A stretch of 52,247 nucleotides of DNA. It comes from Arcobacter sp. (lineage in GTDB: Bacteria; Campylobacterota; Campylobacteria; Campylobacterales; Arcobacteraceae). The notes beneath the pieces are model-generated. The model saw only the letters and a program-made list of their open reading frames with translations. It had not been told where the DNA came from and did no database searches. The stretch lies in NCBI GenBank assembly GCA_002869535.1, contig PKUK01000008.1, positions 1 through 52,247 of the forward strand, given 5' to 3'. Both the position numbers and the translations under genes were made by a program. This document shows, piece by piece, positions 9,606 through 18,974 of this stretch (within the stretch, counting starts at the first letter, position 1; every line of letters begins with the position of its first letter).

Positions 9606-10568
9606 ATGCATAAAAACTTTATTGTTTTGGAAGAATCAAGACTAGATAAATATTTATCACAAAAGCTTGAAGAAACAAGAAATCAAATAGAACAACTTAT
9701 AAAAAAAGAGTACGTAAAAGTTGATGGTAAAATCATCACAAAAACAGGCTATAAATTAAAAGAAAATCAAGAGATATTAGTGGAACTTCCAGAAGCAGAA
9801 GAACCAAAGGATTATGAAGTAGATTTTGATGTTGAAATAATATATGAAGATGAACATATTTTAGTAATAAATAAACCTTATGACTTAGTAGTTCATGGAG
9901 CACCAAGTGTAAAAGAGGCTACTTTAGTGGATTGGCTCAAAGCTAAAAAAGTATCCCTATCAACTATTAGTGGTGAAGAGAGACATGGCATAGTACATAG
10001 GTTAGATAAAGGAACTAGTGGTGTAATGGTTGTAGCAAAGACAAATGAAGCTCATGTGGGGTTGTCTAAACAACTTGAAGATAAAACAATGGGAAGATAC
10101 TACTTAGCTATTTTAGATATGCCATTAAAAGATAATATAGTAATAGAAAAACCTATAGGAAGAAGTCCAAATAATAGATTAAAAATGGGAATAGTACCAG
10201 ATGGCAAAAATGCAAAAACTGCTTTTGCAAAACTACAAACAAGTACAAATGAAAAATACGAGCTTATTTGTTGTAAACTTTTTACAGGAAGAACCCATCA
10301 AATTAGAGTTCATTTAAATAGTATCAATCGTCATATCTTAGGTGATAATTTATATGGATTTAAGGGCGAATTAAATAAAATAAACAGGTTTTATCTACAC
10401 GCTTTTAACTTATACTTAATTCATCCTATTACAAATGAGAAGATGGATTTTAAAGCAAATATCACAAATGATATAAATGAATTTATAAATAAAAACTTTA
10501 ATATGGAGACCGTAAATGAGAAATTGGGTAAAGATTACATTAACTCTGCTTTTAGCTTTATTGATTAG
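9606..10568 (+). CDS. RluA-family 23S rRNA pseudouridine synthase
   Basis: 320 aa from the ATG at 9606. The open frame begins at 9570, but that would overlap the start of rodA and has no ribosome site. An N-terminal S4 RNA-binding domain (SRLDKYLSQKLEETRNQIEQ, about residues 8-27) precedes the pseudouridine synthase domain, whose catalytic Asp is in HRLDKGTSGVMV. GRTHQIRVHL is the second RluA motif. It probably belongs to the RluD/RluC group. The last 53 bases overlap the following lipoprotein gene in another frame. Confidence 0.9.
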   Translation: MHKNFIVLEESRLDKYLSQKLEETRNQIEQLIKKEYVKVDGKIITKTGYKLKENQEILVELPEAEEPKDYEVDFDVEIIYEDEHILVINKPYDLVVHGAPSVKEATLVDWLKAKKVSLSTISGEERHGIVHRLDKGTSGVMVVAKTNEAHVGLSKQLEDKTMGRYYLAILDMPLKDNIVIEKPIGRSPNNRLKMGIVPDGKNAKTAFAKLQTSTNEKYELICCKLFTGRTHQIRVHLNSINRHILGDNLYGFKGELNKINRFYLHAFNLYLIHPITNEKMDFKANITNDINEFINKNFNMETVNEKLGKDYINSAFSFID

Positions 10569-11790
10569 TGGTTGTAGCACTAAGAATTTAGGAGAAGGAA
10601 ATAAACCAAAAATTGATGAAACCTTAGAAGTAATTGATTCTGGATCTATTAGAACAATATCAGGAATAACATCAATTGCCTTTGAATGGCAAAAGGTTGA
10701 TGACTCTAGAGTTATTGGATACAATCTTTACAGAGCAAACTTGAGTGAAGAGAGCACAAAACTTAAATTAGTAAACTTTATTGAAAATAGATATGCTTCT
10801 CACTTTTTAGATGAAGATTTAACACCAAATACAAAGTATGCTTATACTTTTTCAAGTGGTACTGCAAATGATATAGAATCAAAACCTACAAAAACATTTC
10901 AAGTAATGACACTTCCCCAGCCAGAAGGAATTGCTTTTATCCAAGCTATTTCTAACCTACCAAGACAAATAAAAATAATCTGGAGACCACACGAAAGTGA
11001 AGCTATTGAGTACTATAAAGTATTTAGATCAACTCCTCAAGACTCTGATTGGGAAAAACTTGAGACTCTTGATGGTAGATTACAAGCAGAATACATAGAT
11101 ACAAAACTAAAAGATAATATTGTATATTTATATAAAGTTGTTGCTTATACATTCCAAGATATTCCTTCACTTGATAGTGAAATAGTTAAAGCTCAAACAA
11201 AAGCATTACCAGCTGGTGTGCAAAACTTAACTGCTACAAATAATCAACCTAAAAAAATAACACTTAATTGGGAACCTTCACCTTCAGTTGATGCTGTTAG
11301 ATATATCATATATAGAAACACTACACCAGATGGTTCTTTTAGTGAGTTAAAACAAATAAATAATGCTACTTTTACTTATGAAGACTTTATAAATGAAGAT
11401 GGAAAAAGATACTTCTATAAAGTAACTACAATAGATAAAGATGGTTTAGAAAGTAGTCCAGAAGTAAATCCAGTAATGGGTATTACCTTAACAAAACTTA
11501 ATAAGCCTATCCTAACGCTTGCTCAAATTCAAGGTGAAAAAGCTATATTAAATTGGCAACCAGGTGACAATAGAGCAAAATTTTATAATATTTATAAAAC
11601 TATAAAAGATAGTTTTTTCAAAACTAGAAAAGAGAAATATACAAATATTACTGATCTTAGATTTGAAGATAAAGATATAGTAAGAGGAGTTGAATACCAA
11701 TACGCTATTGAAGCAGTAGATGAAAATGGTATAGTCTCTGAAAAAACAAATGAAACACTTTTAGTATTACCTAAGTTATTAGATAAATAG
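10516..11790 (+). CDS. Fibronectin type III repeat lipoprotein
   Basis: 424 aa. A lipoprotein signal (hydrophobic stretch ending ISGC, Cys20) is followed by about four FN3-like repeats near residues 35-135, 137-230, 232-325 and 330-420. Each has a Trp before mid-domain (EWQK, IWRP, NWEP, NWQP) and a YNLYR/YYKVFR/YIIYR/YNIYK strand, the usual FN3 C-strand pattern. The protein is probably exposed in the periplasm or on the outer membrane. GGAG lies seven bases before the ATG, inside the pseudouridine synthase gene. It heads a run leading into trmB and ftsEX-envC. Function unknown. Confidence 0.85.
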   Translation: MRNWVKITLTLLLALLISGCSTKNLGEGNKPKIDETLEVIDSGSIRTISGITSIAFEWQKVDDSRVIGYNLYRANLSEESTKLKLVNFIENRYASHFLDEDLTPNTKYAYTFSSGTANDIESKPTKTFQVMTLPQPEGIAFIQAISNLPRQIKIIWRPHESEAIEYYKVFRSTPQDSDWEKLETLDGRLQAEYIDTKLKDNIVYLYKVVAYTFQDIPSLDSEIVKAQTKALPAGVQNLTATNNQPKKITLNWEPSPSVDAVRYIIYRNTTPDGSFSELKQINNATFTYEDFINEDGKRYFYKVTTIDKDGLESSPEVNPVMGITLTKLNKPILTLAQIQGEKAILNWQPGDNRAKFYNIYKTIKDSFFKTRKEKYTNITDLRFEDKDIVRGVEYQYAIEAVDENGIVSEKTNETLLVLPKLLDK

Positions 11791-11791
11791 T

Positions 11792-12982
11792 ATGCCCCAC
11801 ATAGTATTTAGTGAAAATAAAAAATTAATCACGCCATCAAATAGTGATGGCGTAGATTTTAATTTTATAGCAAAATCTTATAATAATAGTGATAAGCCTA
11901 GAAAAACAGAGTATAAAATAGGCGTTACAAGTCAAAATAAAGAGTTTTTGTTAACTCTAAAAGATAACAATGAAAATAAGATGATAAAAGCTGACAAAGT
12001 AACAAGAGTCACACCTGTTACTATTGTAAAAGATGCACTAAATACTTACTCTACCTTTACTCAAGCCCAAACTGTTTTTTCAAATACAAATAACTTTAAT
12101 CAGAAACTAGAACCTCAAAAAGAGTATCTAAAAGATATAAAATATTTTGTAGATGAGTTTGAAACCAACAAAGAAATTCAAATTGAAATAGGTTTTGGTT
12201 CAGGAAGACACCTGCTTTATCAAGCACAAAGTAATCCTGACGTTCAATTTATTGGTTTAGAGATTCATACTCCATCAATTGAACAAATGTTAAAACAAGT
12301 CAAAATTTTAGGTATAAAAAATATCTTAGCTATCAATTATGATGCACGACTTTTTATGGAGTTTATAAAATCAAATAGTGTGGGGAAAATATTTGTTCAT
12401 TTTCCAGTACCTTGGGATAAGAAACCACAAAGAAGAGTTTATAGCAATGAGTTCATCTATGAAGCAAAAAGAGTTTTAAAATATAGTGGGACACTAGAAC
12501 TTAGAACTGATAGTAGAAAATATTTTGATTTTTGTGTAGGATTATTAACAAATTTACCTAATGGTAGAATTGAGATTGATATTAATAAAGATTTGCCAAT
12601 ATATAGTAAATATGAAGATAGATGGAAGAAGCAAAATAAAAATATCTATGATGTTACTTTATACTCTAACTCTAATGATGATGAAATAGAACAAGATAAA
12701 GATTTTTCATTTGAAGAAAAAATTGATTTAATAAATATCTTTCAAGCCTTACCTAAAAAATCCCAAGTATTTGATGACTTTTTTTATCATATAGAAGATT
12801 TATTTGTAATTGAAAATGAAGAGAATTCTGGGCTTATTCAAGTGACTTTTGGCTCATTTAATAGACCAGTTTCAAAATATCTATTAATAAATAAAGGTAA
12901 TATATCATACTTTCAAGGGGAACCAATCCCCACAAGTAGTAATATAAAAGCCCATAATAAAATGAAAGAGATATTAAAATGA
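11792..12982 (+). CDS. trmB: tRNA (guanine-N7-)-methyltransferase
   Basis: 396 aa, nearly twice the length of E. coli TrmB. The methyltransferase core is in the middle: IEIGFGSGRHLLYQAQSNPD (SAM motif I, about residues 130-149), FIGLEIHTPSIEQ, and VHFPVPWDKKPQRRV, the TrmB signature for tRNA G46 methylation. The N-terminal 100 and C-terminal 130 residues are extra segments typical of Campylobacterota TrmB. It begins one base after the lipoprotein stop and ends in an ATGA overlap with ftsE. Confidence 0.92.
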   Translation: MPHIVFSENKKLITPSNSDGVDFNFIAKSYNNSDKPRKTEYKIGVTSQNKEFLLTLKDNNENKMIKADKVTRVTPVTIVKDALNTYSTFTQAQTVFSNTNNFNQKLEPQKEYLKDIKYFVDEFETNKEIQIEIGFGSGRHLLYQAQSNPDVQFIGLEIHTPSIEQMLKQVKILGIKNILAINYDARLFMEFIKSNSVGKIFVHFPVPWDKKPQRRVYSNEFIYEAKRVLKYSGTLELRTDSRKYFDFCVGLLTNLPNGRIEIDINKDLPIYSKYEDRWKKQNKNIYDVTLYSNSNDDEIEQDKDFSFEEKIDLINIFQALPKKSQVFDDFFYHIEDLFVIENEENSGLIQVTFGSFNRPVSKYLLINKGNISYFQGEPIPTSSNIKAHNKMKEILK

Positions 12983-13641
12983 TAACTGCTAAAAATATAT
13001 ACCTTGCATATGATGAAAATAAGTTTATTATAAAAAAATGTACATTTCATATTGGTCATAAAGAGTTTATCTTTATAGGTGGAGCTAGTGGTAGTGGTAA
13101 ATCTACTCTGATAAAATCTATGTATGGTGATATAGCTTTAAAACATGGAAGTTTTGTAATTGATAATTTTGAATTAGCACATATAGGAAATAAAAATTTA
13201 CGAAATTTACGAAAAGATGTTGGAGTAATATTTCAAGATTACAAACTTATTAAAGAGTGGACAATTGAAGAAAATATCATGTTGCCGCTTAAAATAAATG
13301 GATATTCAAATGAAATATCAAAAGAACAAGCAAATAAGCTATTAAACCACGTAAAACTTTCTCATAGAAAAGGTTACTACCCAAATGAGCTAAGTGGTGG
13401 GGAACAACAACGTGTTGCAGTAGCACGTGCACTAGCACACAACCCAAAAATAATTATAGCAGATGAACCTACAGGAAACCTCGATGATTATTCTGCGGAT
13501 GTTGTTTGGAACTTACTAAAAGGTGCAAATGAACAACTTGGCATCACAGTAGTAGTTGTAACACACAGAGTACCAAAAAACTTCGGAATTAGATTTAGAC
13601 AATTATCAATTGAGGATGGTATAATATATGAAGTCTCTTAA
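12979..13641 (+). CDS. ftsE: Cell-division ABC transporter ATP-binding protein
   Basis: 220 aa ATPase with Walker [12 protein letters not shown] (about residues 34-44), ABC signature [15 protein letters not shown] and Walker [13 protein letters not shown]. FtsE pairs with FtsX to control periplasmic peptidoglycan hydrolases at the division site. Identification rests on the FtsE-like sequence together with ftsX and an EnvC-type gene immediately downstream. The start ATG overlaps the trmB stop (ATGA). Confidence 0.93.
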   Translation: MITAKNIYLAYDENKFIIKKCTFHIGHKEFIFIGGASGSGKSTLIKSMYGDIALKHGSFVIDNFELAHIGNKNLRNLRKDVGVIFQDYKLIKEWTIEENIMLPLKINGYSNEISKEQANKLLNHVKLSHRKGYYPNELSGGEQQRVAVARALAHNPKIIIADEPTGNLDDYSADVVWNLLKGANEQLGITVVVVTHRVPKNFGIRFRQLSIEDGIIYEVS

Positions 13642-14446
13642 AAATATCTTTACCTTTGTTATACCATTAACAGTAATGTTAATTACATTTTCAATATATC
13701 TATTGACTAACAATATTGTAAATAATTATAAAGAAACAATATCAAATGATTATTCAATTGTAATAATCACTCACACCCCTTTGATAAAAGAGGATTTCAA
13801 TACAATTGCTGGTATAAAAGTAGATAGAATAAATACCCTATCAAATAAGAGTATTATCAACAATGTAAAAAGTACCCTATCTGAAAGTTCAATTGACTTA
13901 TTAAACAAAAGACTACCCCACTTTTATGAAATTCATTTGGAAGTATTTCCAACTTCAACAGAACTGAAAAAAATAAGAGCTGCTCTTTTAAATAATAAAA
14001 ACATCAAAAGAATAGAGATATTTTCAAAAAACCATAATCAAATTTATCTTCTGCTTTTAATGATTAATGATATTATAATTACTCTTTTTGGTTTAATCCT
14101 TGTTTTTGTTGTAATTATATTATCTAAGCAAGTTACAATTTGGTTCCTTGCACACAATCAAAGAATTATGATTTTTCAACTACATGGTGCATCTATTTTA
14201 TATAGTGCGGCACCAGTGATTAAACATGCGGTTTATGGTGCATTTTTATCTTTTATTATTTCAGGAGGATTATTTCTCTTTGTATCATATAATTTAAAAA
14301 TGATTCTACCTATTGAATTAGATGAGATATTAAACACCAAGATTTTTGTTGAACTTGAAGTTCTAAAACTATTTTTATTATCATTTGGGATATCAATAGT
14401 TACAATTTTTGGAGTACTTTTTAGATATAAAATAAAAAATGCATAA
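13628..14446 (+). CDS. ftsX: Cell-division protein FtsX
   Basis: 272 aa, with one N-terminal transmembrane helix (about residues 9-28), a periplasmic domain of about 110 residues, and three C-terminal helices (about 145-168, 195-220 and 242-263), the FtsX layout. The periplasmic domain is the part that engages EnvC-type activators, and such a gene follows directly. Overlaps ftsE by 14 bases and envC by 8, which indicates tight translational coupling. Confidence 0.9.
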   Translation: MKSLKNIFTFVIPLTVMLITFSIYLLTNNIVNNYKETISNDYSIVIITHTPLIKEDFNTIAGIKVDRINTLSNKSIINNVKSTLSESSIDLLNKRLPHFYEIHLEVFPTSTELKKIRAALLNNKNIKRIEIFSKNHNQIYLLLLMINDIIITLFGLILVFVVIILSKQVTIWFLAHNQRIMIFQLHGASILYSAAPVIKHAVYGAFLSFIISGGLFLFVSYNLKMILPIELDEILNTKIFVELEVLKLFLLSFGISIVTIFGVLFRYKIKNA

Positions 14447-15749
14447 ATTAATATATTCTCTCTTACTTATCACTATAATTGTTAACGCAGCATCTATTGA
14501 TGACAAAATTAAAAATAATAAAACTATATTAAATAAAAGTGAAAATGTTAAAAATAAAACAGAACAAAAGATTCAATCTATTGCTGATCAAATACGAGAT
14601 CAAAATGAAGAGTTGAAAAAACTAGAAAAAGAGATTAATTTAGTAACTAAAGATATTGTGCAACACAAAGAGTTATTAGAAGGTTCTAAAAAGAACCTTA
14701 CAACATTGAGTGTTAAAAGTGAAATACTACAAAATCAAAAAAAAGATTATGAAGAAGAGTTGATTAACACAATAATTGAAGACTACTCTTCTGCTGTTGC
14801 TATGAGACTTGCAAATAAAGACTCTATTCAAGAGTTAACAGATAGTGAAGTTTATGAAATATTGGCTTCAGAAGCAAAAGATAAAATGCTAAAAATTGAT
14901 AATCAATATATTAAAATATCTCAAGATAAAGCAGATAATGAAAGAGAAATAAGAAAGTTAAATGTATATATTCAAAAAAGAGAAAAAAAGAAAAAAATAT
15001 TAAACTATTTACTAAACAAACACTCTAAGTCTTTAGCATCTATTGAGAATAAACATAAACTCTATCAAGAAGAGTTGAAAAATATTATTAAAAAACAAAA
15101 CTCCCTTACAAACTTACTTTCAACCTTGAATATCTTAAAGGAAAAAGAACTAAAAGCTGAAGAGAAGAGAAAAAGAGATAGATTAATTGCCCTAAAAAGA
15201 AAAAGAGAAAGACAAAAAGAGATTCAGGCTTTAAAAAATAAAGATAAGCCTTCCAACGAAATTGAAAAAACCCAAGAGTCTGTACAAAAGAATTATGCTG
15301 AAGATATTGATTTAGATGTTAGAATTCTTGGTTCTTCTACTAAAGGTGTTAAAATAAGTAGATATAGAGGTTCAAAAACGATTGCACCTTTAAAGTCATA
15401 CACTATATTAAAAAAGTTTGGGAAATATTATGACCCTGTTTATAAAATCAAACTTTTTAATGAATCAATTTTGTTAAAATCTAATAGTAAAAATGCAAAA
15501 GTATACTCTGTATTAGATGGAAAAGTAATATATTCAAAACAAGATTCTGGTATGCTTGAAAATGTTGTAATTATTCAACATAAAAATGGTCTTCATACTA
15601 TTTATTCACACTTAGACCAAATATCTCCTACTTTAAAAGTCGGAAAGTGGATAAAAAAAGGTTATGTGGTTGGAAGAGTTGATGAAAACTTAACTTTCCA
15701 AGCAATTATAAATAACTCCTATGTAAATCCAGAAAATCTTTTTTATTAA
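14439..15749 (+). CDS. envC: EnvC-type murein hydrolase activator (coiled coil plus degenerate LytM domain)
   Basis: 436 aa. A short signal peptide (about 1-18) leads into a long coiled coil (about 20-270, Lys/Glu-rich) and a C-terminal M23/LytM fold (about 335-436, YSVLDGKVIYSKQDSGMLEN, then IYSHLDQISPTLKVGKW). The metal-site HxH of active LytM peptidases, usually PHLHFE, reads ENLTFQ here, so the domain is probably catalytically dead, as in E. coli EnvC. It likely activates amidases under FtsEX control. Confidence 0.88.
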   Translation: MHKLIYSLLLITIIVNAASIDDKIKNNKTILNKSENVKNKTEQKIQSIADQIRDQNEELKKLEKEINLVTKDIVQHKELLEGSKKNLTTLSVKSEILQNQKKDYEEELINTIIEDYSSAVAMRLANKDSIQELTDSEVYEILASEAKDKMLKIDNQYIKISQDKADNEREIRKLNVYIQKREKKKKILNYLLNKHSKSLASIENKHKLYQEELKNIIKKQNSLTNLLSTLNILKEKELKAEEKRKRDRLIALKRKRERQKEIQALKNKDKPSNEIEKTQESVQKNYAEDIDLDVRILGSSTKGVKISRYRGSKTIAPLKSYTILKKFGKYYDPVYKIKLFNESILLKSNSKNAKVYSVLDGKVIYSKQDSGMLENVVIIQHKNGLHTIYSHLDQISPTLKVGKWIKKGYVVGRVDENLTFQAIINNSYVNPENLFY

Positions 15750-15751
15750 AA

Positions 15752-15776
15752 AAGTTATTAATAATATAACTTCTTT
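15752..15776 (+). terminator. Probable terminator after ftsEX-envC
   Basis: Stem AAGTTAT (15752-15758) and ATAACTT (15766-15772) with a 7-base loop, followed by CTTT. The stem is short and AT-rich, so efficiency is uncertain. Confidence 0.4.
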
Positions 15777-15816
15777 AATAATTAATAGACTAAAATATTA
15801 TTTTTGAAAGGTAAAT

Positions 15817-17646
15817 ATGAAAAAAAACATAATAGTACAATTTTTAATCCTTTTGATTTTAGTTGCTATTTTTATAACAGGAATTTCACTTTATAACTTA
15901 AGAACTGTTTCTATTAAATCATCTGTTACAAGTGCAGAATCAATATCAGAAGTTATTAAAAGTGGTTTAGATTTACATATAAAAGATAATTCAAATGTTG
16001 ATGAATTTTTAAAATCTGTCTCAAGTATGAAAAACGTAAAAGACTTATGGCTTGTAAAAAGTGATTTAATAAGCTCACAATTTGAAAATTCAAAATTTAA
16101 AGATCCCAAAGATGACTTAGATAGAACTGTTTTAAGAGCTGGTAAAACAAAATATATAGTTTCGGAAGGTTTTATCAATACAAATGTAAGGGTTACAATA
16201 CCTTATAATGCAAATGTTACTTGCCTATCTTGTCATAATGTAAAAGAGGGACAAACTTTAGGAGCAATTAGTATTGTTCTAGATGTAAGTACATTAAAAG
16301 AGATTGGTATTAGATCTATTTATGTGATTATAACAATTATACTTTTAGCTGTAATCATGGTATTTTTATTCTCTAAAAAAGTATTTAATCCATACTTTTC
16401 ACTATATACAAAACTAAGAGATAATATAAATCAAGCAAAAGTTGGTAAATTTATAAATATTAGTATACCCCCTGGACTTTCATCAGAAGTTGTTCAAGTT
16501 ACAAAAGATTATAATAATTTAATTACAATTTTTAAAGATACATCACTAGATATTGATGAAAAGCTTCAAGGATTTGTTGGATATAGGGATAAAACTACAT
16601 TAAATACAAACCCTCTAAATGAATCAAAAGATATCATTGATAATCTATCAAATCTATATCAATTTAAAAAGCAAGTTGAACTTGATAATACAAAAAATGA
16701 AATCTATAATAGAATTGCACAAGTTTTTGAAAATAAATTCAACCTAAAAAACTTTACATTCTTTGAAATAGATATTAAAAAACAGAAAATGGAAAGAATT
16801 ATTAGTGTTGGAGAATCTCTTTTTTGTTATGATTCAATAAAGGATAATCCACATTTATGTAGAGCTGCTAGGACAAAAAGTGATGTTATCTCAATAGATT
16901 TTCATGAAAGTTGTCCATTCTTTAACAAAAAAGATAAATTTTACTACTGTTTAAATATAGACATTATTGAAAACTTATACTTAATAGTTCATTTTGTAAC
17001 TGATACAAAAGAAGAGCTTGAAGAGATAAAAAATAAGAGTCTATTTATTAGTAGATTTTTAAAGGAAGCTAGACCTGCTGTTGAAGTTAAACTTTTAATG
17101 CAAGCATTAGAAGAGTCTGCCTTTAAAGATGGATTAACACAACTTTACAATAGAAAATTCTTAGATGAAAATTTAAAAATTCTTATTCCTCAAATTAAAA
17201 GAGATAAGAAAAATATTGGTCTATTAATGTTAGATATGGATCACTTTAAAGCTGTAAATGATGAGTATGGACATGATATAGGGGATAAAGTATTAAAAGA
17301 GTTATCTAGAATTCTTGAAGAAAATGTAAGAGAATCTGACATATTAGTTAGATATGGTGGAGAAGAGTTTATGGTACTTCTTATTGGTGTTGATTCAGAA
17401 GAGAGTGCCCTTGCTATTGCACATAAAATTGGCGCAAAAGTAAGAGAAAATGAAATAGATGTATATGCAGGTACAACTATCAAAAAAACTGTTAGTATGG
17501 GACTTTCTATGTTCCCTGAAGATTCTAGTTCATTTGAAACAGTTGTTAAAAATGCAGATATTGCTTTATATGAGGCAAAAAGTAATGGTAGAGATAAAGT
17601 TGTTAGATATACAAAAGAACAAAAGACTAGTGTGGAACTGTTCTAA
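15817..17646 (+). CDS. Membrane diguanylate cyclase with periplasmic CxxCH (haem c) motif
   Basis: 609 aa. Transmembrane helix 1 (about 8-25), periplasmic sensor domain (about 30-165) containing Cys136-x2-Cys139-His140 near its end, helix 2 (about 168-188), a HAMP-like linker, a cytoplasmic region with four cysteines (337, 348, 366, 378), and a C-terminal GGDEF domain with GGEEF at 514-518. An RxxD inhibitory site lies five residues before GGEEF. It should synthesise c-di-GMP in response to a haem-sensed redox or gas signal. GAAAGG precedes the ATG. Monocistronic, with its own strong terminator. Confidence 0.9.
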   Translation: MKKNIIVQFLILLILVAIFITGISLYNLRTVSIKSSVTSAESISEVIKSGLDLHIKDNSNVDEFLKSVSSMKNVKDLWLVKSDLISSQFENSKFKDPKDDLDRTVLRAGKTKYIVSEGFINTNVRVTIPYNANVTCLSCHNVKEGQTLGAISIVLDVSTLKEIGIRSIYVIITIILLAVIMVFLFSKKVFNPYFSLYTKLRDNINQAKVGKFINISIPPGLSSEVVQVTKDYNNLITIFKDTSLDIDEKLQGFVGYRDKTTLNTNPLNESKDIIDNLSNLYQFKKQVELDNTKNEIYNRIAQVFENKFNLKNFTFFEIDIKKQKMERIISVGESLFCYDSIKDNPHLCRAARTKSDVISIDFHESCPFFNKKDKFYYCLNIDIIENLYLIVHFVTDTKEELEEIKNKSLFISRFLKEARPAVEVKLLMQALEESAFKDGLTQLYNRKFLDENLKILIPQIKRDKKNIGLLMLDMDHFKAVNDEYGHDIGDKVLKELSRILEENVRESDILVRYGGEEFMVLLIGVDSEESALAIAHKIGAKVRENEIDVYAGTTIKKTVSMGLSMFPEDSSSFETVVKNADIALYEAKSNGRDKVVRYTKEQKTSVELF

Positions 17647-17665
17647 TAACATATTTTATAATTAT

Positions 17666-17702
17666 AAAAAAAGGGGATGATTTTTAAATCATCCCCTTTT
17701 TT
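17666..17702. terminator. Strong bidirectional terminator between the diguanylate cyclase and dapD
   Basis: GGGGATGATTT and AAATCATCCCC form a GC-rich stem (17673-17683 with 17686-17696), flanked by seven A on the left and six T on the right, so it works for transcripts from either strand. It serves both convergent genes. Confidence 0.9.
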
Positions 17703-17720
17703 ATTGCTTAAAACTTTTGA

Positions 17721-18908
17721 TTAATGTAAATCTGAATTAAGTTTTACTTCTCTAGTACTTCTCATAGCAACAGTTTGACCCGTTTGAGAGTTTACTCTAA
17801 AATGAACTCCATTAACTCCAATAAAATCACTACCTTTCATTACTGTTGTAATCTCTTTATCTGGATTAATCTCTTTTAATGAAGCAACAGCTTTTTCTGA
17901 TAGTGTGATTTTTGTCCCTGGTAAAATTGTTACACCCGCATCTAGGATACAAGAATCACCAATAGCTGTACCTGTACAAGAGTTTGCACCTAAAAGTGTA
18001 TTTTCTCCAATAGAAACAGGTACACCATCAGTTCCTGATAAAACTCCTAAGATAGAAGCTCCACCACCAACATCTGAACCAGCTCCAACTACTGCACTTG
18101 AAGAAATTCTTCCTTCAACCATAGCAGCACCTTCTGTACCTGCATTAAAGTTAATATAAGCAGCTCCTGGCATAACAGTTGTACCAGCTGCTAATTGTGC
18201 TCCAAATCTAACTTTTGATGTCTCAAGGATTCTAGTATTATCAGCAGGGATAACATGAGATAAAAATCTTGGGAATTTATCTACCATAGTGATTTCTGGG
18301 TATTGATTAGTAATTTTTAATGAAATTTCATTTGCTCTTAACCAATCTAATTCTATAGGTTGACTTCCAGTCCATGCGCAATTTTCCAATACTCCAAATG
18401 CACCATTTAAGTTCAAGCTTCTTAATTTTGCTTTACCTAAAGATAGAGCATAAAGTTTTAAATAAACAGTTTCTACGCTTAATGGATTTGCATCTTCAAA
18501 TATAAATACTACTTTAAAATCATCAGCACTAAGACCTGAATCTAGTGGTAATGTAGCAAGTGAAGAGATAACTTGTACGTTTCTATGTGCATCACCTTTA
18601 GCTTCTGGGTTAAAAGGTCTAAATGCCTCAATACAAGAAGTTAAAAACTCATCTGTAACATTACATACTAATTCTGATTTTGTAGTATCAACATTGGCAC
18701 CTGATTTTTTTAATGCATTTAAAAATATAGCCGCACTTCCAAAGTTTTCATTCTAGTTTAAAACTGGGTATGTTGCTTGAAGAATCTTATCTGGATTTAA
18801 TTGTCCTCTATCAACTCTTGCAATACCAAATCCAATTGGATTTCTATACCAATCTTGTCCTTGTACTTCTTCTACTAATTTTTTAAATTCATCTGCTGTG
18901 TAAATCAT
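17721..18908 (-). pseudogene. dapD: Tetrahydrodipicolinate N-succinyltransferase interrupted by an in-frame TAG
   Basis: The full frame from the ATG at 18908 to 17721 would encode 395 aa with one internal stop: codon 52 is TAG (complement of 18753-18755). Everything before (MIYTADEFKK to YPVLN) and after (NENFGSAAIFLNALKK onward) is intact dapD sequence. The C-terminal left-handed beta-helix with hexapeptide repeats is complete. DapD succinylates tetrahydrodipicolinate for lysine and meso-diaminopimelate, and so for peptidoglycan. It has a good -10 box and an AGGA site, so expression seems maintained. A TGG (Trp) to TAG change by one transition at 18754 explains the break. A sequencing error, a real null mutation or amber suppression are all possible. 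Confidence 0.85.
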
Positions 18909-18934
18909 ATATTATCCTATGTAAATTTTTGCCG

Positions 18935-18940
18935 ATTATA
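18935..18940 (-). promoter_or_regulatory. Probable -10 box of dapD
   Basis: TATAAT on the minus strand, 27 bases upstream of the dapD ATG, followed by AGGATAATAT next to the start codon. It indicates that the 51-codon segment before the TAG is the true 5' end of the gene. Confidence 0.5.
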
Positions 18941-18974
18941 CTATAAACTATACTAAGAGAAAATAAAACAATAT

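Noticed and set aside
17721-18416. A separate short gene starting at the TTG at 18416
   Set aside because: The sequence upstream in the same frame is clear dapD back to an ATG with promoter and ribosome site. The TTG lies mid-domain and has no ribosome site of note.
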